Below, in pieces: positions 7,765-16,605 of a stretch of DNA of 64,000 nucleotides; position 1 is the first letter of the stretch; the number at the start of each line of letters is the position of its first letter. A program made the position numbers and the translations under genes. The stretch is taken from NCBI GenBank assembly GCA_038212215.1, contig JBBQUT010000019.1, forward strand, positions 20,062 to 84,061, given 5' to 3'. The notes under the pieces were generated by a model. It saw only the letters and a program-made list of their open reading frames with translations. It was not told the DNA's origin and made no database searches. This DNA is from JALZAI01 sp038212215. GTDB taxonomy: Bacteria; Actinomycetota; Actinomycetes; Mycobacteriales; Jatrophihabitantaceae.

Positions 7765-9045
7765 ATGAGCGAGCTGTGGAATCCGGTACCCGTGTCCGAG
7801 GCGGCAGGGTGGGTTGCTGGACTGGCCATCGGGCTGCTCGGCAATCCTTACGACGACGACTTCCCGCGCCGCGTCGAGCGGTGGCGGCGGGAGTGGCTGC
7901 CGGAGCGCACATGGGGTTTCAAAGACCAGGGTTTCAAAGATCGGCAGTTCCCGGACGGCGGACGGTGGATCGGCACGCTCGCGACCGAGCCCCGAACCGT
8001 GACGATTCCCGGACCCGCAGGCGGCACCGTAGACGTAGCGGCCGACGCATTGACCGGGGTCAGCGTTGCGGCGACCCATCGCCGCCGCGGCCTGCTCACC
8101 CAGATGATCACCCCGGCATTGCACGCCGCACGGGATCGCGGTGACGCGTTCAGCGTGCTCATCGCCGCCGAATGGCCGATCTACGGCCGTTTCGGCTACG
8201 CGCCGGCCGCGCACACTGCGAACTACACCTACTACCCGCGCCGCCGCAATGCCACGGTGCTGCCCGGCGACGGCGGGACCTTGCGCCAGGTAGCGGCGGC
8301 CGACCTCGGCGCGATCGCGCCGGGCATCTTCGACCGGGCTCGACGGCGCAGGCAAGGGCAGGTCGACCGGCGCAGCCTGTGGTGGCCCAAACGACTCGGC
8401 CTGGACGGCTTCGAGACGATCGGCCCGCAGCCGCACTGGATCCTGCATGAGGGCCCCGACGGCCCGGACGGGCTGCTCGCCTGGCGCGTTACCCGCGACT
8501 TCGAGTTGGACGGCGCGATGGGCGCGATCGAGGTGCAGGAACTCATCGCCGCCTCGGATCTGGCGTACCGCAATCTCTGGGCGTACCTGTCCGGCATCGA
8601 CGTGGTCGACGAGATCAGCCTGCATGCGGGGGCACCGGACGAGCCGGCGCGGTGGCTACTCGGCGACGGCCGGGCGTTGCGGCAGGGTTACCTCGGCGAC
8701 GACACGTGGCTGCGCCTGCTCGACGTCCCGGCGGCGCTGACCACGCGCGGATACGCCTCGTCCGGACGGCTGGTGCTCCAGGTGGTCGACGCCGACCTTG
8801 GCGGTTTCGCGTCCGGAACGTACCTGCTCGACGCGTCTGGCGACGGCGCCTCGTGCGTGCGGAGCACGGGCTCGCCGGATCTGCGGCTCTCCCAGCGCGC
8901 GCTCGCGTCGGCCTTCCTGGGCACGCATTCGTTGCGCCAGCTCGCTCTCGGCGGCGGCGTCGACGAACAGGCTCCGGGGGCGGTGGCGCGCTTCGACGCG
9001 ATGTTCGCCACGCCGCTCGCGCCGTGGAATTCGACCGGCTTCTGA
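7765..9045 (+). CDS. Eis-like GNAT N-acetyltransferase
   Basis: A 426-aa protein with the three-part Eis layout: an N-terminal GNAT domain, a second GNAT-like domain and a C-terminal SCP2-like domain. The acetyl-CoA loop is VAATHRRRGLLTQMI (about residues 95-109). AEWPIYGRFGYAPA matches the segment that carries the acid Tyr in Eis. The chain ends in GF with a free carboxylate, as Eis proteins end in Phe and use that carboxylate as base. Eis proteins acetylate amines, including aminoglycosides, at several positions. ATG 7765 is preferred; ATG 7744 is an alternative. It lies 44 nt after the CPBP gene and may be cotranscribed. Confidence 0.88.
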   Translation: MSELWNPVPVSEAAGWVAGLAIGLLGNPYDDDFPRRVERWRREWLPERTWGFKDQGFKDRQFPDGGRWIGTLATEPRTVTIPGPAGGTVDVAADALTGVSVAATHRRRGLLTQMITPALHAARDRGDAFSVLIAAEWPIYGRFGYAPAAHTANYTYYPRRRNATVLPGDGGTLRQVAAADLGAIAPGIFDRARRRRQGQVDRRSLWWPKRLGLDGFETIGPQPHWILHEGPDGPDGLLAWRVTRDFELDGAMGAIEVQELIAASDLAYRNLWAYLSGIDVVDEISLHAGAPDEPARWLLGDGRALRQGYLGDDTWLRLLDVPAALTTRGYASSGRLVLQVVDADLGGFASGTYLLDASGDGASCVRSTGSPDLRLSQRALASAFLGTHSLRQLALGGGVDEQAPGAVARFDAMFATPLAPWNSTGF

Positions 9046-9072
9046 CGCACGCCCGCTAGCGATCCACGGCGA

Positions 9073-10290
9073 TCAAAGCGGCTGCGGGCCACTCGACGTC
9101 GGGATGTCAGGAGCGGACGAAGCGTCCTCGATCGCCTTCGACAGCGGCGGCACGGCCGGCAGCAGCGGACTGTCCGAGATGCCCTCGTGCGCCTCCCGAG
9201 TGTGCGCATCGTCGTCGGACGCTCGCAGATTGGCCGCTTCGGGCTGGACGGCCGCCGGCGGGATCCGCGACTCGAACCAGTCCGAGGTGTCGAGCGCGTC
9301 CGCGCTGGCGCCGGAATCGGCGCCGGTCTGGTTGAGCCACGACGGCGTCTCGCTGTCCGTGCCGCCGGACAGCCGGGAGAGGCCTTCGAGTGCCTTGCTG
9401 AACTCGCTCGGCACGATCCACATCTTGTTGGCGTCGCCCTGCGCGATCAACGGCAGCGTCTGCAGGTACTGGTAGGCGAGCAGCGCCGGATCGGGCTTCG
9501 CGGCGTGGATCGCACCGAACGTCGTCTCGATCGCCTTCGCCTGGCCCTGCGCGGTGAGGTAGCGCGCGGCCCGATCGCCCTCGGCGCGCAGGATCTTCGA
9601 TTGCCGTTCGGCCTCGGCGGCAAGGATCGCGGACTGCTTCTGCCCCTCCGCCGCGAGGATCTGCGCCGCCTTCTGCCCCTCCGCGGTCTTGATCGCGGAC
9701 TCGCGCTGACCCTCAGCGGTCAGGATGATCGCACGCTTGTTGCGGTCGGCGCGCATCTGCTGCTCCATCGCGTCCTGGATGGAGATCGGCGGATCGATGG
9801 CCTTGATCTCGACGCGGGCGACCCGCATCCCCCACGGGCCGGTCGCTTCGTCGAGGACGCCGCGCAGCTTGGTGTTGATCTCGTCGCGGCTGGTCAGCGC
9901 CTGCTCGAGATTCAACGAACCGATCACGTTACGCAGGGTGGTGATGGTGAGCTGCTCGACGGCCTGGATGTAATTCTGAATTTCATACGTCGCGGCGCGC
10001 GGGTCGGTGACCTGGAAGTAGATCACCGAGTCGACGCCGACCGTGAGGTTGTCGGAGGTGATGACCGGCTGCGGCGGGAAGCTGACCACCTGCTCGCGCA
10101 GGTCGATCAACGGGCGCATCCGGTCGACGAAGGGCAGCAGTAGCGTCAAACCCGGGCCCTGCGTACGCACGTAGCGGCCGAGTCGCTCGACTACGCCGGC
10201 CTTCGCCTGCGGGACGATGCGCACCATTCTCGCGATCACGAGGATCACTACGATCGCGATGACGATCGCGGCGATTGCAATGGGGTCCAT
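9073..10290 (-). CDS. SPFH/band 7 (stomatin-like) membrane protein
   Basis: A 405-aa protein with an N-terminal membrane anchor (residues 3-22) and a band 7 domain (about 25-185: RIVPQAKAGVVERLGRYVRT, PGLTLLLPFVD, EQALTSRDEINTKL). A long Ala/Glu/Gln-rich coiled coil follows, with repeated 'AEGQ' units (about 195-255), then a QmcA-type segment (ALLAYQYLQTLPLIAQG) and a disordered acidic tail. Such proteins form rings or cages that organise membrane microdomains and membrane proteases. The NfeD gene ends 9 nt upstream. The NfeD-SPFH pair is a standard operon. Confidence 0.92.
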   Translation of the reverse strand: MDPIAIAAIVIAIVVILVIARMVRIVPQAKAGVVERLGRYVRTQGPGLTLLLPFVDRMRPLIDLREQVVSFPPQPVITSDNLTVGVDSVIYFQVTDPRAATYEIQNYIQAVEQLTITTLRNVIGSLNLEQALTSRDEINTKLRGVLDEATGPWGMRVARVEIKAIDPPISIQDAMEQQMRADRNKRAIILTAEGQRESAIKTAEGQKAAQILAAEGQKQSAILAAEAERQSKILRAEGDRAARYLTAQGQAKAIETTFGAIHAAKPDPALLAYQYLQTLPLIAQGDANKMWIVPSEFSKALEGLSRLSGGTDSETPSWLNQTGADSGASADALDTSDWFESRIPPAAVQPEAANLRASDDDAHTREAHEGISDSPLLPAVPPLSKAIEDASSAPDIPTSSGPQPL

Positions 10291-10299
10291 GGTTTCCTC

Positions 10300-10734
10300 T
10301 CAGCCGAACGGGTCCTGCCAGACGACCGCGGTAGCACCGTCGATGGCGATGACGGTGACCATGGTGCCGGCCGGAAGATCTTGGCGGGGGTCTTTGGCGC
10401 GTGCCGACCATTCCGCGCCGTTGAGCCGCACGCGCCCACCGTCGCGTGTCACTTCGGTGAGCGCGATAGCTTCGCGCCCGACGAGCGCGTCGGTGCCGGT
10501 GATCGCGGCCGGGCCCGGGTTGAGGTGCCGGATCGCGACCGGGCGCGCCAGCCACAGCAGGGCGACGGTGGCCAGCACGGCGACCAGCACCTGTACCACC
10601 AGCGGCGCGAACGTGGCAGTGATCGCGGCGGCGCCGGCGCCGCCGGCCATCATCAGCAAAACGAACGTCCCGGACGCTGCCTCGCCTCCGGCCAGCACCC
10701 CGGAGGCGATCAACCAGATCAACCAGGCGGGCAT
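10300..10734 (-). CDS. NfeD-family membrane protein
   Basis: A 144-aa protein of the short NfeD type. Two or three membrane segments (residues 3-75) precede a C-terminal OB-fold (GREAIALTEVTRDGGRVRLN, GTMVTVIAIDGATAVVW). It partners the SPFH protein encoded 9 nt downstream. I chose ATG 10734, because the longer version starts at a TTG (10761) with no better ribosome site. There is no protease domain, so it is NfeD1b-like. Confidence 0.88.
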   Translation of the reverse strand: MPAWLIWLIASGVLAGGEAASGTFVLLMMAGGAGAAAITATFAPLVVQVLVAVLATVALLWLARPVAIRHLNPGPAAITGTDALVGREAIALTEVTRDGGRVRLNGAEWSARAKDPRQDLPAGTMVTVIAIDGATAVVWQDPFG

Positions 10735-10777
10735 GTCGCCAATAGTGGCACCTGCAACCAAGAATCCTGTGCGAATC

Positions 10778-10819
10778 GCTCACTTTCCGCCAAGCCGAGG
10801 CTTGATCACCTCGGTGAGC
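10778..10819 (-). terminator. Possible terminator after the DUF3097 gene
   Basis: Nested inverted repeats just past the DUF3097 stop: outer GCTCAC (10778-10783) with GTGAGC (10814-10819), inner CCGAGG (10795-10800) with CCTCGG (10809-10814). No U-run. Candidate only. Confidence 0.35.
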
Positions 10820-10823
10820 CTGC

Positions 10824-11654
10824 TCATGCGTGCGTAACGAAGTCGATCAATTCCTCGACCGCTCGCAGCAACGGCACTTCGACGTCGGCGTAGCCGTCGA
10901 CACTCGCGAGGACCCGCCGCCACAGCTCGCGGGGGTCGCTCTCCCCCAGCGCCGTGCAGATGCCCGATTTCCAGTCCGTCCCGCGCGGTATTTGCGGCCA
11001 TCGGGCGATGCCCAGCGCGGTCGGCTTCACCGCCTGCCACACGTCCACATACGGGTGACCGGTAACCAGGACGTGCGGAGAACGTACAGCGGCGGCGAGC
11101 CGGGTTTCCTTGCTCCCAGCGACGAGGTGATCGACGAGAACACCCACTCGCCGCAGCGGGCCCGGCTCGAATTCGCGCAGCGCGTCGGTGAGATGATCGA
11201 CGCCGTCCAGCGGCTCGACGACCACGCCCTCGATGCGCAGGTCCTCCCCCCAGATCCGCTCGAGCAGGGCGGCGTCGTGCACACCCTCGACCCAGATCCT
11301 GCTGGCGCGGGCGACGCGGGCGCTCACACCGGCGACCGCGTAGGAACCCGACGCCGTCTTAGTCCGTCGCGGCGCGGGCGCGCTTGCCGGCGCCGGGCGC
11401 ACGAGTGTGACCGGCTTGCCATCTAGCAGGAAGGCTGCCGCAAGCATCGCGAAGACGCGCCGCCTGCCATGGCGGTCCTCGAGAGTGACGACGTCGCGTT
11501 TCTCGCCTGCCTCGATCGCCCGTCCGAGCGCGACTACCGCCCCGCAGAACGAGCCGTCGGCGGTCTCGACGACGAGATCGGTCTCGGCCGCGATCTCGGG
11601 GACGCTCGGACGGCGCCGGGCACCCTGGGCGAGCACGTCGGAGTAATCACGCAC
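10824..11654 (-). CDS. DUF3097 domain protein
   Basis: A 276-aa protein recognised as the conserved actinobacterial DUF3097 family. An N-terminal beta-rich part (residues 1-90) is followed by ARASRIWVEGVHDAALLERI and WGEDLRIEGVVVEPLDGVDH, which resembles a TOPRIM-like core with Glu and Asp in expected places. The C-terminal part has GHPYVDVWQAVKPTALGI. The function of the family is not established as far as I know; the TOPRIM-like look suggests nucleic-acid or nucleotide chemistry. It is divergent from the esterase cluster, with 68 nt between the starts. Confidence 0.82.
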   Translation of the reverse strand: MRDYSDVLAQGARRRPSVPEIAAETDLVVETADGSFCGAVVALGRAIEAGEKRDVVTLEDRHGRRRVFAMLAAAFLLDGKPVTLVRPAPASAPAPRRTKTASGSYAVAGVSARVARASRIWVEGVHDAALLERIWGEDLRIEGVVVEPLDGVDHLTDALREFEPGPLRRVGVLVDHLVAGSKETRLAAAVRSPHVLVTGHPYVDVWQAVKPTALGIARWPQIPRGTDWKSGICTALGESDPRELWRRVLASVDGYADVEVPLLRAVEELIDFVTHA

Positions 11655-11710
11655 GTTGCGCGACGCTATGCGCGGCGCGGTGCCGATGCAGGCAGGCGCG
11701 CCCGGGTGGA

Positions 11711-11716
11711 TAGGTT
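11711..11716 (+). promoter_or_regulatory. -10 hexamer TAGGTT, probable leaderless promoter of the esterase/ATP-grasp cluster
   Basis: TAGGTT ends 6 nt before ATG 11723, and no ribosome binding site is present between them. Confidence 0.5.
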
Positions 11717-11722
11717 CAGCTC

Positions 11723-12784
11723 ATGCACTCCAGCTCCGCCGCAACGGGACCGGTCGCCAACGCGAACGGCGTGGGTTTCGTGCTTGCCGACCGATCCCGG
11801 CGGCTCTGCTCGGTGCGGCTGGCGCACGAGATCGGCGTGGCCGACGTGGCCTTCACCCGGCTCGGCGGCCAGTGGCGCTTACAGCTACCGCGTCCGCCGG
11901 TGAACCGCATGGAGTACCTGTTCGACATTCAGGACCTCCACGGCAGCCGCACGACGATCACGGACCCGGCGAACCCGCTACGTGCGCCAGGAGCTTTCGG
12001 CGAGAAGTCGGTACTACTGTTCCCGGATTACGAGGAGCCGGACTGGCTGGGCGAGCCGCCGGTGGACGCCGACGAGACGACGATCGAAGTCGACGCCCCG
12101 CTGCTGGGCAGCGCCGTGAACGCGACGCTGTGGTCGCCAAGCACGCTGTCTGGACCGGCGCCGCTGCTGGTCGTGCACGACGGGCCGGAGTACGCCGCGC
12201 TGGGTGGGCTCACCCGCTATCTGGGCGCCGGCATCGCGTCCGCGCGGCTGCCGGCCTTGCGCGCGCTGCTGCTCGATCCGGGCGATCGCAACGTGTGGTA
12301 CTGCGCCGACGATGCGTACGCGCGCACGCTCGTCGAGCGCGTTCTCCCCGCCGCCGCCAAACTTGCGCCGTCGACTTCGCGGATCGGGGTCGGTGTCAGC
12401 CTCGGCGCGTTGGCGATGTTGCACGCACAGCGGACCCACCCCGGATCTTTCGCCGGCCTCCTGCTGCAGTCGGGCAGCTTTTTCACACCCGATCTCGATG
12501 ATCAGGAGTCGGACTTCTCAGCATTCGCTGCAGTGTCGGCATTCGTGGCCTCGGTCCACGACGCCCGCGCCGCCATCGACCGCGGTCCCGTCTCGATGAC
12601 CTGCGGCGTCGTGGAGGAAAATCTCGCGAACAATCAGCGGATGGCTGCGACCCTGACTCGGCTCGGACACCGCACCCGACTGCACCTGCTCCGCGACGCA
12701 CACAACTACACCGCCTGGCGCGACGCGCTGCATCCGCACCTGACCGCGCTGATCACGTCCCTGGAGGCGAGTGATGCGGCGTGA
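11723..12784 (+). CDS. Enterochelin-esterase-like serine hydrolase (first of two)
   Basis: A 353-aa protein. An N-terminal beta-sandwich-like region (residues 1 to about 100; FTRLGGQWRLQLPRPPVNRM, YLFDIQDLHGSRTTITDPAN) is followed by an alpha/beta-hydrolase of the esterase D/Fes type: LLVVHDGPEYA, nucleophile elbow GVGVSLGALAM (Ser near 222), and a late DAHNYTAWRDAL (probable catalytic His). This is the layout of enterobactin or trilactone esterases, but no siderophore genes are near. There is no signal peptide. The stop overlaps the next esterase start by 11 nt, so they are cotranscribed and coupled. Confidence 0.82.
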   Translation: MHSSSAATGPVANANGVGFVLADRSRRLCSVRLAHEIGVADVAFTRLGGQWRLQLPRPPVNRMEYLFDIQDLHGSRTTITDPANPLRAPGAFGEKSVLLFPDYEEPDWLGEPPVDADETTIEVDAPLLGSAVNATLWSPSTLSGPAPLLVVHDGPEYAALGGLTRYLGAGIASARLPALRALLLDPGDRNVWYCADDAYARTLVERVLPAAAKLAPSTSRIGVGVSLGALAMLHAQRTHPGSFAGLLLQSGSFFTPDLDDQESDFSAFAAVSAFVASVHDARAAIDRGPVSMTCGVVEENLANNQRMAATLTRLGHRTRLHLLRDAHNYTAWRDALHPHLTALITSLEASDAA

Positions 12785-13502
12785 TCATGTCGAGCTCGGC
12801 CCGGCGACGCTGATGGCGTACGGGCACTGGGGCCGCCCCGTGCTCGTTTTCCCCACCGAGCAAGGGCGCGCCTGGGACTTCGAACATAACGGGATGGTCG
12901 ACGCCGTCGCCGATCTGATCGATGGTGGACGGGTGAAGCTCTACTGCGTCGACAGCGCAGACCGATACACCTGGTCGGATCGATCCGTCTCGCTGGAGGA
13001 GCGAGCGCGGCGTCACGGTGAGTACGAGGCCTGGTTGCTCGGCCAGGTCGTGCCGTGGATCGCCGCGGACTGCGGCGGTGCCACCGACATCGTTACGCTC
13101 GGCTGCAGCCTCGGTGCATATCACGCGGTAAATCTCGCGCTCAAGCGTGCGGACGTGTTTCCGCTGGCGATGGGCCTTTCCGGCAACTACGACCCGTCCA
13201 CCTGGCACGCGTGGGGTGAGCACGGCGAAGCGACATACTTCAACAATCCGATGTCCTACGTCGCCAATCTCGGTGGCGGGCATCTGGAATGGCTGCGCGA
13301 GCGGCTCAGTATTTTGCTCGTCGTCGGCCAGGGCGCCTTCGAGGAATCTCCGACGGCCGCCTTGCAAAGCACCCGGGCTTTCGCGGACGTGCTGTCCGAC
13401 AAAGGAATGCGCGTCCAATTGGACGTGTGGGGTCATGACGTGCCGCACGAATGGTCGTCCTGGCGAGCACAACTTCGTCATCATCTACCGCGATTCTGCT
13501 GA
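12774..13502 (+). CDS. Esterase-family alpha/beta hydrolase (second of two)
   Basis: A 242-aa hydrolase of the putative-esterase superfamily without the extra N-terminal domain. Visible parts: GHWGRPVLVFPTEQGRAWDF (strand and oxyanion region), the nucleophile elbow TLGCSLGAYHAVNLA (Cys-Ser-Leu-Gly), a lid-like stretch (YFNNPMSYVANLGGGHLEWL) and GHDVPHEWSSWRAQL near the end with the probable catalytic His. ATG 12774 is chosen because GGAGG at 12763-12767 is 6 nt upstream; GTG 12771 is also in frame. It overlaps the first esterase and lies 10 nt before the ATP-grasp gene. Substrate unknown. Confidence 0.85.
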   Translation: MRRDHVELGPATLMAYGHWGRPVLVFPTEQGRAWDFEHNGMVDAVADLIDGGRVKLYCVDSADRYTWSDRSVSLEERARRHGEYEAWLLGQVVPWIAADCGGATDIVTLGCSLGAYHAVNLALKRADVFPLAMGLSGNYDPSTWHAWGEHGEATYFNNPMSYVANLGGGHLEWLRERLSILLVVGQGAFEESPTAALQSTRAFADVLSDKGMRVQLDVWGHDVPHEWSSWRAQLRHHLPRFC

Positions 13503-13512
13503 GGAGACAGCG

Positions 13513-14754
13513 ATGCCAGACGCCGCCCACCTGATCGGACTACTCCTCGGCACCGAGCAGGACTGGCCTGCGGCATTCGAGGCGATTGTGCGCCGCCTCG
13601 GGCCTATTACTGACGGCAGCGGCACCGAGCACTCCTACGACGTGGAACGCGTGAGCATCGAGCCCTTCGATCTGCGCTCCACGCCTCGCTACGACCTGGT
13701 GATCGACCGGCTCGCCTACTGGTACTATCACCCGCGCGAGTGGCTGAAGAAGGTCGCGCTGATGGACGACGTGTACCTGCTCAACAGCCCGTTCACCTTC
13801 CAGAGCATGGAGAAGCACGCGGCCTATTGCGCAATGATGCGCCTTGGCCTGCACGTGCCCGACACGGTTCTCGTCCCGTTCAAGAATCCACCTGAGAACG
13901 CAAAATACGCCTTTACCGCTGCGCAGTACAACAAATCATTCGACCTCGATGCGGTGGCTGAGAACTTGGGCTATCCAATGTTCATGAAACCCTACGACGG
14001 CGGCGCATGGGTCGGGGTGAGCCAGATCCGCAACGCCGCCGAACTGCACCGCGCCTACGACGAGTCGGGGCAGCGGCTCATGCACCTGCAGCAAGCAGTG
14101 GCGGGGTACGACGTTTTCGCGCGCAGCCTGTCGATCGGCGCCGAGACGATGGTGATGAGGTTCGATCCGGATCAGCCTATGCACGCGCGCTATTGCGTGT
14201 CGCACGACTTTCTCGATGCCGCGACAGGTGATGAGACAGTGACAATCGGGCGCCTGGTCAACGCCTTCTTCCGGTGGGAATTCAACTCCTGCGAGACGCT
14301 CATCAAAGACGGTCAGGTGTACCCGATCGACTACGCCAACGCCTGCCCGGACGTCGCCATCACCAGCCTGCACTACTACTTCCCGTGGGCCATGAAAGCT
14401 CTCGTGAAATGGTCGGTGTTCTGCACCGCTACGGGGCGGCAACCGCGCTACGACCTCGACACCCGTCGCTATTTCGACATCGGCGATCGGGGCGATCTGG
14501 ATTACGGGGAGAAGTTGGCCGCGTACCGCGCGTTGGCCGACGACTACTTCGAGGTCGAGCGCTACAACGACTTCTGCGCCAGCCGCCTGCCGCACCTCGA
14601 CGAGCTGGTCGCCGATTGGATCGAGAGCGACGATTTTGATCGGCTCCTCGTCGACACCGTCCGGGCGACGTTCCCGCCGCACGAGCACGACCACTTCGTC
14701 GCGCATTACCGCGGCCTGCTCGGCGCATGGGTCAAAGACGAGCGCGCGGACTGA
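13513..14754 (+). CDS. ATP-grasp-fold ligase
   Basis: A 413-aa protein with the ATP-grasp layout. There is an N-terminal substrate domain (residues 1 to about 110), then LGYPMFMKPYDGGAWVGVS (ATP-binding Lys and Gly-rich loop, about 155-175), LMHLQQAVAGYDVFARSLSI (hinge and adenine-contact region) and VYPIDYANACPDVAI (Mg-binding Asp/Asn, about 275-290). Such enzymes join a carboxylate to an amine, thiol or hydroxyl through an acyl phosphate. GAGGAG at 13501-13506 precedes the ATG. It is the third gene of the cluster. Two esterases encoded with a ligase suggest that an ester or amide is both made and cut. The substrates are unknown. Confidence 0.8.
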   Translation: MPDAAHLIGLLLGTEQDWPAAFEAIVRRLGPITDGSGTEHSYDVERVSIEPFDLRSTPRYDLVIDRLAYWYYHPREWLKKVALMDDVYLLNSPFTFQSMEKHAAYCAMMRLGLHVPDTVLVPFKNPPENAKYAFTAAQYNKSFDLDAVAENLGYPMFMKPYDGGAWVGVSQIRNAAELHRAYDESGQRLMHLQQAVAGYDVFARSLSIGAETMVMRFDPDQPMHARYCVSHDFLDAATGDETVTIGRLVNAFFRWEFNSCETLIKDGQVYPIDYANACPDVAITSLHYYFPWAMKALVKWSVFCTATGRQPRYDLDTRRYFDIGDRGDLDYGEKLAAYRALADDYFEVERYNDFCASRLPHLDELVADWIESDDFDRLLVDTVRATFPPHEHDHFVAHYRGLLGAWVKDERAD

Positions 14755-14755
14755 C

Positions 14756-15493
14756 GTGAACCGGCTGCGCTGCGGGGTACTCGCCGCGTGGACGTCCGCT
14801 TGGGCGGCCGGGCACGTGGGGCCGGACGAGGTGGTCGACGCGGTGACAGGTGACGACGCCCCGCATCACGTCGATGCCTACGACTCGCTGCACGACGTGT
14901 TGGTGCGCTGGCGGCAGGCCGGCGCGCCGGTTCGGCTCGTCCTTCCGGCGCCGGGTGACGTGCGTGGTGTCCCAGGCCCGGCAGACTTTCGCGCTGCCGC
15001 GCTCGAAGCCGGCGAGGCCGTGTGCGGCGGGCACATCGCCATCGTCCCGGACATCGTCGACTTCCACCCGAGCAGCGCCCCGACCACCGTGACCTGGCGC
15101 GCGTTCACCATCGAGGACGCTCCGCCGGACTACCTGCAACTCGCCGATGCCCAGTACGACCTGACGACCGCGATCCGCGAGTGTGCTTCGGCCCTGACCG
15201 CAGCTGAAGTAGCGGGATCGTCCGGCGACATCGTGCATGCGGTGGCCCAGGCCAGGCGGGCGGGCGAGCACCTCGAGTTGCCGCCTGGATTCCCGCCGCG
15301 CGCGCTCGCACTGCTCTCGCAAGCCGAGCGGTTGCAGTCGGTGCTCGACATCGCCGCCGCGGACGAAGCCGGCGGCGCCATCGATCGGTTCGGGATGGCC
15401 GCCCGGCGGAGTGCCTTACGTCCACTGGAGGTTGCGGTGCGCCGGGCACGGCTGGCGGGCTACAACGCCGGTTCTGCGGACGGTTCCGGCTAA
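14756..15493 (+). CDS. Uncharacterised protein, last gene of the esterase/ATP-grasp cluster
   Basis: A 245-aa soluble protein from a GTG that follows the ATP-grasp stop after 1 nt, so translation is coupled. I do not recognise the family. The N-terminal half (to about residue 125) has alternating strands and helices (VLAAWTSAWAAGHVGPDEVV, APVRLVLPAPGDVRGVPGPA, CGGHIAIVPDIVDFHPSSAP). The C-terminal half is helical and Ala/Arg-rich (RALALLSQAERLQSVLDIAA, LRPLEVAVRRARLAGYN). No membrane segments or metal motifs are seen. Its position suggests a partner or substrate-handling protein for the ligase; that is inference only. Confidence 0.75.
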   Translation: MNRLRCGVLAAWTSAWAAGHVGPDEVVDAVTGDDAPHHVDAYDSLHDVLVRWRQAGAPVRLVLPAPGDVRGVPGPADFRAAALEAGEAVCGGHIAIVPDIVDFHPSSAPTTVTWRAFTIEDAPPDYLQLADAQYDLTTAIRECASALTAAEVAGSSGDIVHAVAQARRAGEHLELPPGFPPRALALLSQAERLQSVLDIAAADEAGGAIDRFGMAARRSALRPLEVAVRRARLAGYNAGSADGSG

Positions 15494-15530
15494 GCAACAT
15501 CGCCGAAACCTGGCGGACGCTCGCAGCCAC

Positions 15531-15536
15531 TAGCCT
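15531..15536 (+). promoter_or_regulatory. -10 hexamer TAGCCT upstream of the alpha/beta hydrolase
   Basis: TAGCCT would start transcription near 15543, giving a short leader before GTG 15572 (with GGAG at 15562-15565) or an 8-nt leader before ATG 15551. Confidence 0.4.
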
Positions 15537-15571
15537 CGGCGCACGCGACAATGTGCAGAGCGGAGCACCGT

Positions 15572-16588
15572 GTGTTGAGAATCGTGTCGGATGTGAGCTC
15601 CCGGTTGTTGAACGGCTCGCGGATCCCGGTCCGGACCCGCCTCGTCCACGGTTACCGCCGCGCGTATCGCATCGCGGGCGATGGGCCGCCGCTGCTGCTG
15701 ATCCATGGCATCGGTGACAGCTCGCGCACCTGGGAACAGGTGCTCCCGCTGTTGGCGCGCGAGCACACGGTGATCGCGCCCGACCTGCTCGGTCATGGCT
15801 GCTCCGACAAGCCGCGCGCGGACTATTCCGTCGCCGCCTACGCGAACGGGATGCGCGATTTGCTGGCATTGCTGGGCATCGAGCGGGTGACGCTGGTCGG
15901 CCATTCGCTCGGCGGCGGCGTCGCGATGCAGTTCGCCTACCAGTTCCCCGAGCGGACCGAGCGGCTCGTGCTCGTCGCCAGCGGCGGGGCCGGACGTGGC
16001 GTGTCGCCGGTGCTACGGGCAGCGACACTGCCCGGGGCGCACCTGGGAATCGTCGCGCTGCGGCTGCCGATGGCTCGCCTCGCCGTGAACGTGGGCATCG
16101 ACATCTTGCGCCGGCTGGACACCGGTCTGGGGTTGGACGCGGAGGACCTGCGCCGCATGGTGGCGGCGCTGCCGGACGCGACGTCACGCTCGGCGTTCAT
16201 CCGCACGCTGCGTTCGGTCGTCGACTGGCGTGGGCAGGTGGTGAGCATGCTCGATCGCAGCTACCTCGCGCGCGGCATGCCAACGCTACTGATGTGGGGC
16301 GCGCGCGACAGCATCCTGCCTGTCGGCCACGGGCGCCGCGCACACGCCGCCATGCCGGGTAGCCGGTTGGAAATCTTTCCGAACGCCGGGCACTTCCCGT
16401 TCCGCACCGACCCGGCGCGCTTCGTCGGTCTGCTCGAAGATTTCTGCTCCGGCACGGAACCCGCGAACTGGAGCGTCGAAGAGTGGCGGGAACTGCTGCG
16501 CTCGGGCCGTACCAGTACCTGCACCCAGCCGGATCCGATCGGCTTCACCCGCGAACTGCGCGTCGAGAGCGAACGCAGCGCAACCTGA
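15572..16588 (+). CDS. Alpha/beta-fold hydrolase
   Basis: A 338-aa classic alpha/beta hydrolase. Oxyanion strand LLLIHGIGDSSRTWEQVLPL, nucleophile elbow VTLVGHSLGGGVAMQF (Ser near 112), acid WGARDSILPVGHG, and catalytic His in IFPNAGHFPFRTDP. It resembles mycobacterial Rv2715-type hydrolases, whose substrates are not firmly known. GTG 15572 is chosen for its GGAG 6 nt upstream; ATG 15551 is in frame and would add 7 residues. It stands alone on the plus strand and converges on hemH. Confidence 0.88.
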   Translation: MLRIVSDVSSRLLNGSRIPVRTRLVHGYRRAYRIAGDGPPLLLIHGIGDSSRTWEQVLPLLAREHTVIAPDLLGHGCSDKPRADYSVAAYANGMRDLLALLGIERVTLVGHSLGGGVAMQFAYQFPERTERLVLVASGGAGRGVSPVLRAATLPGAHLGIVALRLPMARLAVNVGIDILRRLDTGLGLDAEDLRRMVAALPDATSRSAFIRTLRSVVDWRGQVVSMLDRSYLARGMPTLLMWGARDSILPVGHGRRAHAAMPGSRLEIFPNAGHFPFRTDPARFVGLLEDFCSGTEPANWSVEEWRELLRSGRTSTCTQPDPIGFTRELRVESERSAT

Positions 16589-16605
16589 GCGGCGCGAGCA
16601 CGGTG

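Noticed and set aside
12771..12773. GTG as start of the second esterase
   Set aside because: Only 3 nt from GGAGG; the ATG at 12774 has better spacing.
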